NCBI GenBank assembly: GCA_947523045.1
Contig: CANNUR010000180.1
Coordinates: forward strand, 1 to 6,239
DNA from: an uncultured Prosthecobacter sp.
GTDB taxonomy: Bacteria; Verrucomicrobiota; Verrucomicrobiia; Verrucomicrobiales; Verrucomicrobiaceae
Direction: 5' to 3'
DNA: 6,239 bases
A model generated the notes under the pieces. The model searched no databases. It saw only the letters and a list, made by a program, of their open reading frames with translations, and had not been told where the DNA came from. The position numbers were made by a program, and so were the translations under genes. Shown here one piece after another: positions 1-5,068 of this stretch (its first letter is position 1; every line of letters starts with the position of its first letter).

Positions 1-80
1 GCCGGTGTCGCTGGATTCTAACCATCCCAAGCCGGGGGGGAAGCCAAAACATGGTTCTCAAGATCGACGCCGAGCACGTC

Positions 81-89
81 ATTCTAGCC
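81..89 (-). promoter_or_regulatory. Repeat-embedded -10 candidate (one per repeat)
   Basis: The last nine bases of each repeat on the minus strand are GGCTAGAAT (GGTTAGAAT in repeat 1), containing TAGAAT, one base from the TATAAT -10 hexamer. The same hexamer lies at 15-20, 147-152 and 213-218. In Neisseria and Campylobacter type II-C arrays the repeat ends in TACAAT or TAAAAT, and each repeat drives transcription of its own crRNA. By analogy each repeat here may promote the spacer to its left. A TG lies upstream but is one base further away than in a classical extended -10. No -35 element was established. Confidence 0.4.
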
Positions 90-212
90 ATCCCAAGCCG
101 GGGGGGAAGCCAAAACCTTCTGCACGTCCTGCTGCTGCTGCGGGAGATTCTAGCCATCCCAAGCCGGGGGGGAAGCCAAAACAGCCGGTGAGGGACGGTG
201 ATGACGGGATTG

Positions 213-248
213 ATTCTAGCCATCCCAAGCCGGGGGGAAGCCGCATCC
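213..248 (-). repeat. Degenerate terminal CRISPR repeat
   Basis: The rightmost repeat keeps its first 25 bases, has six G's instead of seven in the G run, and loses the CCAAAAC end, where GCATCC follows AAGCC. It borders non-repetitive DNA, so it marks the array boundary. Read on the minus strand, the damage falls at the 5' end of the first repeat, while the 3' part carrying TAGAAT is intact. A degenerate terminal repeat usually marks the leader-distal end, which would place the leader and probably the cas genes to the left, outside the window. Confidence 0.8.
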
Positions 249-316
249 CTGTCCACGCGGCAGGGGCAAAAGTGTTACCGCGGGACTTTGCAGAAATCTG
301 TGGCAGACTTGCCTGC

Positions 317-835
317 ATGTCCACCTCGCCGCTGCTGGAGCATCTGGAGGCCTTTGTCGGTTTTGTGCGTTCGCGCACCGGCGATCCGGAATTGGCCGCT
401 GACCTCGTTCAGGACTGCCTGCTCAAGGCGCTCAAGGCCGAGCAGGTGCCCGATGATGCCGAGGGCGCGGTGACCTGGTTTTACCGGGTGCTGCGCCACG
501 CGATCATCGACGCCCACCGCCGGCGCACGACGCGCGATCAGGCGCTGGACAAACTGGCCGTGGAGCTGCCGGAGACCCTCGAACCTGAGCAGGCCGGGGA
601 CGTCTGCCAGTGCGTGCTGAAGCTGCTGCCCGCCCTGCCGGAGGCCGATGCCGAGCTGCTGCGCCGGGTCGATCTTGAGGGCGAGTCGGCCAGTGAACTG
701 GCGCGCGCGGCCGGCGAGCGCGTCAACACGGTCAACGTGCGACTGCTGCGCGCGCGTCGACGGTTGCGCGAGCAGGTGGAGCGCACCTGCCGCGCCTGCG
801 CGACGCACGGCTGTCTCGACTGCGACTGCGGTTGA
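317..835 (+). CDS. CorE-like ECF sigma factor with Cys-rich tail
   Basis: This is a 172-residue ECF-type RNA polymerase sigma factor. Region 2 spans about residues 8-70 (DLVQDCLLKAL, then WFYRVLRHAIIDAHRRR). Region 4, with its helix-turn-helix, spans about 103-155 (ASELARAAGERVNTVNVRLLRARRRL). The linker holds a CxC motif (C97, C99). The C-terminal tail is Cys-rich: C158, C161, C166, C169 and C171, with H164. A linker CxC plus a Cys-rich C-terminal domain is the signature of the CorE group (ECF44), metal-dependent sigma factors described in Myxococcus xanthus in which copper binding switches the sigma directly, without an anti-sigma factor. None is seen beside this gene. It converges with three metal-related exported proteins, 9 bp stop to stop, so copper-responsive control of them is a reasonable inference. 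The ATG at 317 begins just before region 2; an in-frame GTG at 272 is possible. Reading further upstream enters the CRISPR array and is rejected. No clear Shine-Dalgarno sequence is seen. Confidence 0.85.
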   Translation: MSTSPLLEHLEAFVGFVRSRTGDPELAADLVQDCLLKALKAEQVPDDAEGAVTWFYRVLRHAIIDAHRRRTTRDQALDKLAVELPETLEPEQAGDVCQCVLKLLPALPEADAELLRRVDLEGESASELARAAGERVNTVNVRLLRARRRLREQVERTCRACATHGCLDCDCG

Positions 836-853
836 GTGGGTTGCTCAGCGCAG
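826..853. terminator. Hairpin spanning two convergent stop codons
   Basis: CTGCG (826-830) pairs with CGCAG (849-853), and TTGAG (832-836) pairs with CTCAG (844-848) with one G-U pair. A single bulged G lies at 831 and the loop is seven bases. The hairpin contains the stop codons of both the sigma factor (833-835) and the opposing lipoprotein gene (845-847). It could act as a bidirectional terminator, but neither side has a T tract, so it is not a classical intrinsic terminator. Confidence 0.4.
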
Positions 854-1096
854 CTTGGCCAGGTACTTGGCGGGGTCGGCCTGGAAGTCGTCGAGGCAGG
901 GGCGGCAGCAGAGCTTCACTTCCTGGCCTTCGTGGACGAAGGTGACGGGCTTGCCCATGCTGCCGAGTTCGTTGCCGCTGACGAGGCAGACATCGAGCGG
1001 GTAGGGCTTGGCACCGGCGGTGCTGGAGCAGGAGGTGAGGCCGAACAGGCCGGCGGTGGCGAGGACGAGCAGGGTGGTTTGAACGGCGGTTTTCAT
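845..1096 (-). CDS. Small lipoprotein with YHS-like metal-binding Cys motif
   Basis: This 83-residue protein has a type II signal peptide: MKTAV, a hydrophobic stretch, then LTSC with the lipidated cysteine at C23. The mature part reads YPLDVCLVSGNELG, followed by VKLCCRPCLDDFQADPAKYL. A lone Cys (C37) in a PxxxCxVSG context, then CCxxC (C63, C64, C67) and a DPAKYL end, resembles YHS/TRASH-type small metal-binding domains, in which the cysteines bind heavy metals such as copper. It is last in the minus-strand set, 52 bp after the multicopper oxidase, so a periplasmic copper-binding or delivery role is inferred. The open frame extends upstream to 1366, but that part lies inside the oxidase gene and is low-complexity shadow; the signal peptide fixes the start at 1096. 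Asp at +2 is absent (Ser), so outer-membrane sorting is possible. Confidence 0.8.
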   Translation of the reverse strand: MKTAVQTTLLVLATAGLFGLTSCSSTAGAKPYPLDVCLVSGNELGSMGKPVTFVHEGQEVKLCCRPCLDDFQADPAKYLAKLR

Positions 1097-1112
1097 GGTG
1101 TGTGTGGGTTGG

Positions 1113-1145
1113 GAATGACGAATAACGAATGACGAATGACGAATT
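1113..1145. repeat. Heptamer tandem repeat (GAATGAC)n
   Basis: Four tandem 7-bp units (GAATGAC, GAATAAC, GAATGAC, GAATGAC) are followed by a partial unit, GAATT. They fill most of the 52-bp gap between the oxidase stop and the lipoprotein start. Copy-number change here would alter the distance between the two genes. No protein-coding role is apparent. Confidence 0.85.
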
Positions 1146-1148
1146 TGA

Positions 1149-3287
1149 TCAGAAGCGCAGCAGGACGCCGGCACCGAGGCCGTAGTCGGAATGGAACTGG
1201 GCGATGAGCGAGGCGTGGCGGTTGAGGGTCCAGTCGGCCCCGGCGGTCCACTCCCACTCGCTGCCGGTGTCGTAAAACACCTCGCCCCAGGCCGACAACC
1301 GGGAGGTGAGGCGGAAGGATTTCGACAGGGTGAAGCGGCCGCCGCCCTCGCTGTCGATCGTGGCATTCACCCAGACCGAGAGCGGCAGCCGGTAGTTGAT
1401 CCCGGCCAGGGCGCGATTTTCCGCCTCCTCCTGGTTGGTGAACCGCGCGCCGGCGAAGGCCTGGAAGTTGAGGTTGAAGTAGCGCTGGTACAAGGCGTCC
1501 ACCTCATACTCGGGCTTGTCCACACCCTCCCAGCCGACCTCCCAGGCGAGCTGCAGGTCGTTTTTGGGATTCATCCAGGTGAGCAGGCCCTCACTCAGAT
1601 GGCTCTGGATGGAGGCGGCGCCCCAAACGTAGGCCATGTCGTGCGCGTGCTCGCCGAGGCCGGCAGCGTGGCCGAGGCTGTGGTCAGCCGGATCCATCGC
1701 GGGCCCGCCGGTGGATGCGTGGCCGGCGGCAACCTCGGGTGCCGTTGGCGGTGTGCCCATGGGCGTTTCATAGCGGAACACCCGCGCCATGCCGCTCATC
1801 ATGTGGTAGAGGATGTGGCAGTGGAACATCCAGTCCTTGTCCTCGTTCGCCTCGAACTCGATCAGGCGGCGGCTCATCGGCGGCACGTCGACGGTGTGCT
1901 TGAGCGGTGAGCGCGCGCCGTGGCCCATGAGCAGGCGGAAGAAGTGGCCGTGCAGATGGATCGGATGGTGCATCATTGAGTCGTTGATGAGTTCCAGCTC
2001 GATGATCTCGCCCTTGCGGATGGGGATGTAGGGATCCTGGGCGATGGTCTTGCCGTTAAAGCCCCAGATGTAGCGGTTCATGTCGCCGGTGAGATGCAGG
2101 GTGATGCGCCGGCGTGGCAACTGCGCCGGCAGGGTGGTGTCGGCGGGCGCGCGCAGCAGTCGGTACGGCGAGCCGGGCCGCGGCAGTTCCAGCGAGGCGC
2201 GCGGATCGTCCTTCTGCTCATCGAGCGCCAGTCGCAGCATGTCGTTCATCTGGTACAGGTTCGGCCGCGGCGGGTCGCTGGCCGGCGTCAGGCTGCCCTC
2301 GCCATAAAAGGCCGAGGCATGGCCGCTGCCGTCCTGGGCGGTGAAGCGCAGTTCGTACTGGCCGGAGGGTGGCACGGTGATGAGGACGTCGTAGGTCTCG
2401 GCGATGGCCATGAGGAAGCGGTCGACGGCGACCGGCTCGACCGGCGGACCGTCGGCGGCGACGAGGGTCATCGGGCCGGAGGAGGCGTGCGGGTAAAAGT
2501 AGCTGGCGGCCGAGGCATTGACGAGGCGCAGGCGCAGGCGTTCGCCGGGCCGCCCCTCCAGCCGGACTTGGCGCTGGCCGTTGATGAGGAAGGCATGGTA
2601 GCCGACGTCGGAGATGTCCATCGGTGGCATGCGATCCCACTCGCGCTGGAAGTAGTCCTTCAGGCGGCCGGCGCGCCAGGCGCCGAGGATCGACTGGGCA
2701 TTGCGGCGCATCAGGCCGAAATAATCGCTGCCGCGCATGAGCAGGCGCATGACCTCGTGCGGGTCGATGTTGGTCCAGTCCGACAGGACCAGCACGTGCT
2801 CGCGGTCGGCTTTCACGGGTTCGCCCCCGCGCGGCTCGACGACGATGGCGCCGTACACCCCGCTCTGTTCCTGGAAATGGGTGTGGGAATGGTACCAGTA
2901 AGTGCCGCTGTGACGCAGGTCGAACTCGAAGGTGTGGGTCTTTCCGGGCAGGATTGGCGGCGTGGTGACATGTGGCACGCCGTCCTGCACATTGGGCAGC
3001 AGCAGGCCGTGCCAATGGGTCGAAGTCTCCTCGTTCTTGAGGTCGTTGTGGACGCGGATGCGGGCGAAGTCGCCCTCGCGGAAGCGCAGCACGGGGCCGG
3101 GGATGCCGCCGTTGATCGTCAGGCCGCGGACAGCGCGACCGGCGGGGTGGACGGTTTGTTCGGCGATGTGAAGGTCGTATTCGACGACGCGACCGCGCCG
3201 GGCGGTCGACGTCTGGCAGGTGTCGCAGGCCAGGGTGGCGTGCAGGGGCAGGAAGAGCAGGGATAGAAACAGGCGGTGCATGGGCAT
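1149..3287 (-). CDS. Multicopper oxidase fused to CopB-like outer-membrane barrel
   Basis: This 712-residue exported protein has two parts. Residues 1-20 are a Sec-type signal peptide, followed by CDTC. Residues about 35-505 form a three-cupredoxin CopA-like multicopper oxidase with all ligand motifs: HWHG (H91, H93), HSH (H133, H135), HPIHLH (H441, H444, H446) and HCHILYHMMSGM (H489, C490, H491, H495, axial M500). Such enzymes use O2 to oxidise Cu(I) to the less toxic Cu(II). A His/Met-containing linker (about 506-555) leads to a C-terminal segment (about 556-712) of alternating polar and hydrophobic strands (ALYQRYFNLNFQAFAGARF, LSAWGEVFYDTGSEWEWTAG) ending in Phe. This resembles the CopB outer-membrane copper-resistance barrel, usually a separate protein. 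The enzyme is therefore probably tethered to the outer membrane and facing the periplasm. Plain CopA proteins are commonly around 600 residues. M3 is an alternative start. It follows the Cys-rich gene by 78 bp. Confidence 0.92.
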   Translation of the reverse strand: MPMHRLFLSLLFLPLHATLACDTCQTSTARRGRVVEYDLHIAEQTVHPAGRAVRGLTINGGIPGPVLRFREGDFARIRVHNDLKNEETSTHWHGLLLPNVQDGVPHVTTPPILPGKTHTFEFDLRHSGTYWYHSHTHFQEQSGVYGAIVVEPRGGEPVKADREHVLVLSDWTNIDPHEVMRLLMRGSDYFGLMRRNAQSILGAWRAGRLKDYFQREWDRMPPMDISDVGYHAFLINGQRQVRLEGRPGERLRLRLVNASAASYFYPHASSGPMTLVAADGPPVEPVAVDRFLMAIAETYDVLITVPPSGQYELRFTAQDGSGHASAFYGEGSLTPASDPPRPNLYQMNDMLRLALDEQKDDPRASLELPRPGSPYRLLRAPADTTLPAQLPRRRITLHLTGDMNRYIWGFNGKTIAQDPYIPIRKGEIIELELINDSMMHHPIHLHGHFFRLLMGHGARSPLKHTVDVPPMSRRLIEFEANEDKDWMFHCHILYHMMSGMARVFRYETPMGTPPTAPEVAAGHASTGGPAMDPADHSLGHAAGLGEHAHDMAYVWGAASIQSHLSEGLLTWMNPKNDLQLAWEVGWEGVDKPEYEVDALYQRYFNLNFQAFAGARFTNQEEAENRALAGINYRLPLSVWVNATIDSEGGGRFTLSKSFRLTSRLSAWGEVFYDTGSEWEWTAGADWTLNRHASLIAQFHSDYGLGAGVLLRF

Positions 3288-3365
3288 GGAGCGTCCGGGG
3301 TTGACGGAGCGACGCGCGCCGAGAGCCCCGCGGGTGCGGGCGGCGGGCGCAGGCGTGGGCCCTTC

Positions 3366-3704
3366 TCAATGCAAAAACACGCCGAGCAGCGCCTGCAGGC
3401 GGACACCCGCGGCGCCGCGTCCTGGCGGATCCGTGGCCCGCGGGGGCGGACGGGTGGCGAACGACGGCAAACGGGCGGTCGGCAGGGCTTGCCACGCTGG
3501 CGGCACCGAGGCCTGCCAGCGGGGTTCAGGCTCGCGCACGGGTGGGGGCACCAGAGGGGCCGAAGATTCCTCGGCCGGCTCCAGGCAGGGGCAGGTGCCG
3601 GCGCAGCAGGCGCAGGCGTCGGGTTCCGCGCACCAAGCCGCTAGGACCGGCGCAGGCAGGGCCTGGGCGGTCAGGACAAGGAGGATGGCAAGCAGGCGAA
3701 ACAT
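3366..3704 (-). CDS. Small secreted Cys-rich protein, putative metal binding
   Basis: This is a 112-residue protein of no recognised family. Residues 1-22 are a clear Sec signal peptide (MFRLLAILLVLTAQALPAPV, cleavage near LAA). A compact cysteine cluster follows: C25, C31, C33, C34, C38 and C40, containing CACC and CPC. The remaining 70 residues are rich in Pro, Arg and Ala, with no predicted domain, and are probably disordered. Six cysteines within 16 residues immediately after export suggest metal (copper) binding or disulphide packing. It is the first gene of the putative copper set, 78 bp upstream of the oxidase on the same strand. The cluster and the genomic context support the metal-binding inference; no catalytic function can be assigned. 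The long Pro-rich tail could be partly over-read, but the signal peptide and Cys cluster look genuine. Confidence 0.65.
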   Translation of the reverse strand: MFRLLAILLVLTAQALPAPVLAAWCAEPDACACCAGTCPCLEPAEESSAPLVPPPVREPEPRWQASVPPAWQALPTARLPSFATRPPPRATDPPGRGAAGVRLQALLGVFLH

Positions 3705-3708
3705 CGGT

Positions 3709-3873
3709 TCAACGGGGAAGACGCAGCAACCCCATGAATGTTACGCCGGAAGTCCCGTGGGTCGAGACTATTTTTTGCCCGCGGCTTTCTTGAGGAAGAC
3801 CTTGCGGCTCCTCCGTCAGTTCGGCACGGACGGAGGCAAGCAGGCAGAGCGGCAGCAGCAGCCAGGCTTTCAT
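3709..3873 (-). pseudogene. Remnant of a small secreted-protein gene
   Basis: An ATG at 3873, 12 bp after the TIM-barrel gene stop, opens a 54-residue frame beginning with a convincing signal peptide (MKAWLLLPLCLLASVRA, then ELTEEPQ). The rest of this frame is unlike a conserved protein. The neighbouring minus-strand frame over the same DNA reads RKVFLKKAAGKK and then stops with TAG at 3768-3770, which looks like a genuine basic protein C-terminus. This suggests that the start and end of an older gene were joined by a deletion or frameshift near 3800-3810. An imperfect hairpin (CTTG at 3801-3804 with CAAG at 3837-3840; CCTCCGTC at 3810-3817 with GACGGAGG at 3829-3836) lies beside the break. 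It could instead be an intact small ORF, since its stop is only 4 bp before the next ATG. The family is not recognised. Confidence 0.35.
3720..3745 (-). promoter_or_regulatory. Candidate ECF-type promoter of the copper gene set
   Basis: On the minus strand CGTAAC (3745-3740) is followed after 16 bases by CGTC (3723-3720). An AAC-ending -35 element and a CGT-type -10 element at this spacing resemble many ECF sigma promoters. A transcript starting around 3713 would reach the ATG of the Cys-rich gene at 3704 after about 10 bases. The match is short and could be chance. The recognition sequence of this particular sigma factor is unknown. Confidence 0.25.
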
Positions 3874-3885
3874 GATAGGTGAGGC

Positions 3886-4800
3886 TCAGGACAGCAGCGT
3901 GCGCAGGCGTTCGACGATTTTCGGCACCTCGACGAAGGGATCCTTTTTCTCCTCGAACTCGATCGTGAACCAGCCCTGGTAGTTGGCGTCGCGCAGGATC
4001 TTCAGCAGGCGCGGGATGTCGGTCGGCTCCCCCGGTTGGTTGCGTTCGACGCCCTTGGCGCGCATGACCATCTTGAGCTGAACGTTGATCGCGTAGGGGG
4101 CGATCTTGGCCAGGTCGCCGTAGGGATCCTCGGTGTGGAAGTTGCCGCTGTCGAAGTTGATGCCCGCCCAGGGGCTGTTGACGTCGCGCACCATCTTCAC
4201 CAGGTTTTCGGGTTCGGCGACGATGCCGCCATGGTTTTCCAGGCCGAGGAAGACGCCTTTTTTACCGGCATAATCGAGGCATTCCTGGTAGGCGGCGGTG
4301 CAGTTGGCGACCGCTTCCTCGATGGACAGCTTCTTCGGCACCGGTCCGGCGAAAACGCGGATGTGCGGCGCGCCCATCACCGCCGCGTGATCGATCCATT
4401 TCTTCACGTCGGCGATCTGTTGGTCGAGCTCCGGACCCTTGGGCAGGGCGAAGTTGTTGCCGACGGCGGTGCCGGCAAGCTGGACGCCGCGCAGGTAGGC
4501 ATGGCGACGCACCTCCAGCAGAAAGGCGTTGTCGACATCGGGCGGGAAGAAGTAGCTGGTCACCTCGGCACCCGGCACGTTGTGATCGGCGCACCAGTCG
4601 ATGAAGTCGAGGATGCTCCAGGGCTTGCGGCCCGTCACCTTCTGCTCCTTGCCGCGGCTCCACTGGAAGGCCTCTCGGAAGCTGTAGGCGGCGACACCGA
4701 GTTGCATGCGGCTCTGGCCGGCGCGCTGGATGGGGCCGATGGCGGCGAGGGGGGCGGCGGCGAGGCCGAGACTGCTGGCGAGGAAATGGCGGCGGTTCAT
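3886..4800 (-). CDS. Tat-exported sugar phosphate isomerase/epimerase-like TIM barrel
   Basis: This 304-residue protein belongs to the xylose-isomerase-like/AP-endonuclease-2 TIM-barrel superfamily. The N-terminus MNRRHFLASSLGLAAAPLAA is a twin-arginine signal (RRHFL), so the protein is exported folded. The barrel runs from about residue 33 (QLGVAAYSF) to the end. Likely metal-site segments are GLENHGG (E188, N189, H190), INFDSGNFH (D217, H222) and FTIEFE (E281, E283), which are typical positions for divalent-metal ligands in this superfamily. The substrate cannot be deduced; relatives isomerise or epimerise sugars, inositols and hydroxypyruvate. Such Tat-exported members are abundant in Verrucomicrobia and Planctomycetes, where they are linked to carbohydrate breakdown. 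Starting at 4800 places the Tat motif at the N-terminus; the frame continues to 4896 but gives an implausible leader. No Shine-Dalgarno sequence is evident. It is followed within 12 bp by the remnant secreted-protein frame. Confidence 0.88.
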   Translation of the reverse strand: MNRRHFLASSLGLAAAPLAAIGPIQRAGQSRMQLGVAAYSFREAFQWSRGKEQKVTGRKPWSILDFIDWCADHNVPGAEVTSYFFPPDVDNAFLLEVRRHAYLRGVQLAGTAVGNNFALPKGPELDQQIADVKKWIDHAAVMGAPHIRVFAGPVPKKLSIEEAVANCTAAYQECLDYAGKKGVFLGLENHGGIVAEPENLVKMVRDVNSPWAGINFDSGNFHTEDPYGDLAKIAPYAINVQLKMVMRAKGVERNQPGEPTDIPRLLKILRDANYQGWFTIEFEEKKDPFVEVPKIVERLRTLLS

Positions 4801-4911
4801 GGAAGGGAGGATACGCAGTGGATCCAACACGCTTAGCAGGCGGCGTGGGGACTGAACAGCCTTTTTGTGGGACTTGGGCACCGAGCAGGGAGCCAAGAGC
4901 GGAGAGGTCTG

Positions 4912-4964
4912 TCAGTGCGGGGCATTGACCCGCAGGGAACCACGCGGTCACTGCCCGCGTCCAC
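4912..4964. repeat. REP/BIME pair left of the RAYT gene
   Basis: Two facing REP hairpins lie here. The plus-strand hairpin pairs TGCGGG (4916-4921) with CCCGCA (4929-4934) around a 7-base loop, with foot TCAG rather than GTAG. The other pairs ACGCGG (4942-4947) with CCGCGT (4955-4960) around a 7-base loop; its minus-strand foot is GTGG. The element matches the pair downstream of the transposase closely but has decayed feet. From 4915 to 4982 it is a near-identical direct copy of 5543-5609. Confidence 0.8.
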
Positions 4965-4967
4965 AGA

Positions 4968-5005
4968 AGGCGGATCGACTCGCAAATCCACTGTCTGCGT
5001 CCAAA
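4968..5005. repeat. Degenerate second REP unit
   Basis: The stretch begins AAGGCGGATCGACTCGC and ends CTGTCTGCGTCCAAAAG. It aligns with the second right-hand repeat unit (5593 onward) but lacks most of the inner hairpin. It looks like an internally deleted and drifted copy. The rest of the 4801-5037 gap shows no gene. Confidence 0.5.
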
Positions 5006-5037
5006 AGGAGTGAAAAATAAGAAATAATTTTAGAAAT

Positions 5038-5043
5038 AGGAGG
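5038..5043 (+). promoter_or_regulatory. Strong Shine-Dalgarno upstream of the RAYT start
   Basis: A perfect AGGAGG follows a locally AT-rich stretch (about 5012-5037) that contrasts with the surrounding GC-rich DNA and could hold a promoter. It is only 2 bases from the GTG at 5046, which is too close, and 20 bases from the ATG at 5064. It sits 9 bases before an ATG at 5053 that opens a five-codon frame (ATG TTG ACA ACA TGA) whose stop overlaps the in-frame ATG at 5064 as ATGA. Translational coupling is therefore a likely way to start the transposase. Confidence 0.5.
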
Positions 5044-5049
5044 CCGTGG

Positions 5050-5068
5050 TTCATGTTGACAACATGAA
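5050..5068. promoter_or_regulatory. Perfect 19-bp palindrome over the RAYT start codon
   Basis: TTCATGTTGACAACATGAA has 9-base perfect arms around a central A. It contains both the leader ATG (5053) and the probable transposase ATG (5064). In DNA it resembles an operator; as RNA it could fold only if the loop opens, with some inner pairs lost. Either way it could limit transposase expression. Chance occurrence of a perfect 9-bp arm exactly here is unlikely. Confidence 0.55.

Larger units (their letters stand above)
15..248 (-). CRISPR. CRISPR array end, probable type II-C
   Basis: Four 36-bp repeats lie at 15-50, 81-116, 147-182 and 213-248, separated by three unrelated spacers of exactly 30 bp (51-80, 117-146, 183-212). 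Bases 1-14 are the end of another spacer, so the array continues left. Repeats 2 and 3 are identical, repeat 1 has one change (G to A at 21), and repeat 4 is degenerate. On the minus strand the repeat begins GTTTTGGCT and ends GGCTAGAAT. These ends pair with each other once G-U pairs are allowed, as in type II-C repeats such as those of Neisseria and Campylobacter, which also begin GTT and end AAT. The 36/30 geometry is likewise typical of type II-C. No cas gene or tracrRNA is seen in the window, so the subtype is inferred from the repeat alone. The spacers show no obvious match elsewhere in the window. An open frame through the array is a by-product of the 66-bp period. Confidence 0.9.

Noticed and set aside
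5..316. N-terminal extension of the sigma factor with HPKPGGKPK repeats
   Set aside because: The repeat unit is 36 bp with constant 30-bp unrelated spacers and RNA-pairing ends, which fits CRISPR. Sigma region 2 homology begins right after the ATG at 317.
249..316. CRISPR leader or tracrRNA between the array and the sigma gene
   Set aside because: Only 68 bp, not AT-rich, and no stretch resembling an anti-repeat was found.
2094..3266. 390-residue plus-strand open frame antisense to the oxidase
   Set aside because: It lies wholly opposite a gene with complete copper-ligand motifs and has low-complexity composition typical of GC-rich antisense frames.
2218..3495. 425-residue minus-strand open frame overlapping the oxidase start
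   Set aside because: It is an Arg/Pro/Ala-rich out-of-frame shadow of the oxidase gene with no recognisable domain.
3761..3800. Intrinsic terminator using the T6 run at 3771-3776
   Set aside because: No stable hairpin directly precedes the T run on the plus strand, and no plus-strand gene ends here.
4036..4836. 266-residue plus-strand open frame antisense to the TIM-barrel gene
   Set aside because: It has no domain or signal, and mirrors the codon structure of the real gene on the other strand.
5056..5061. TTGACA as a -35 promoter element
   Set aside because: It is the centre of the palindrome and no -10-like hexamer was seen about 17 bases downstream.
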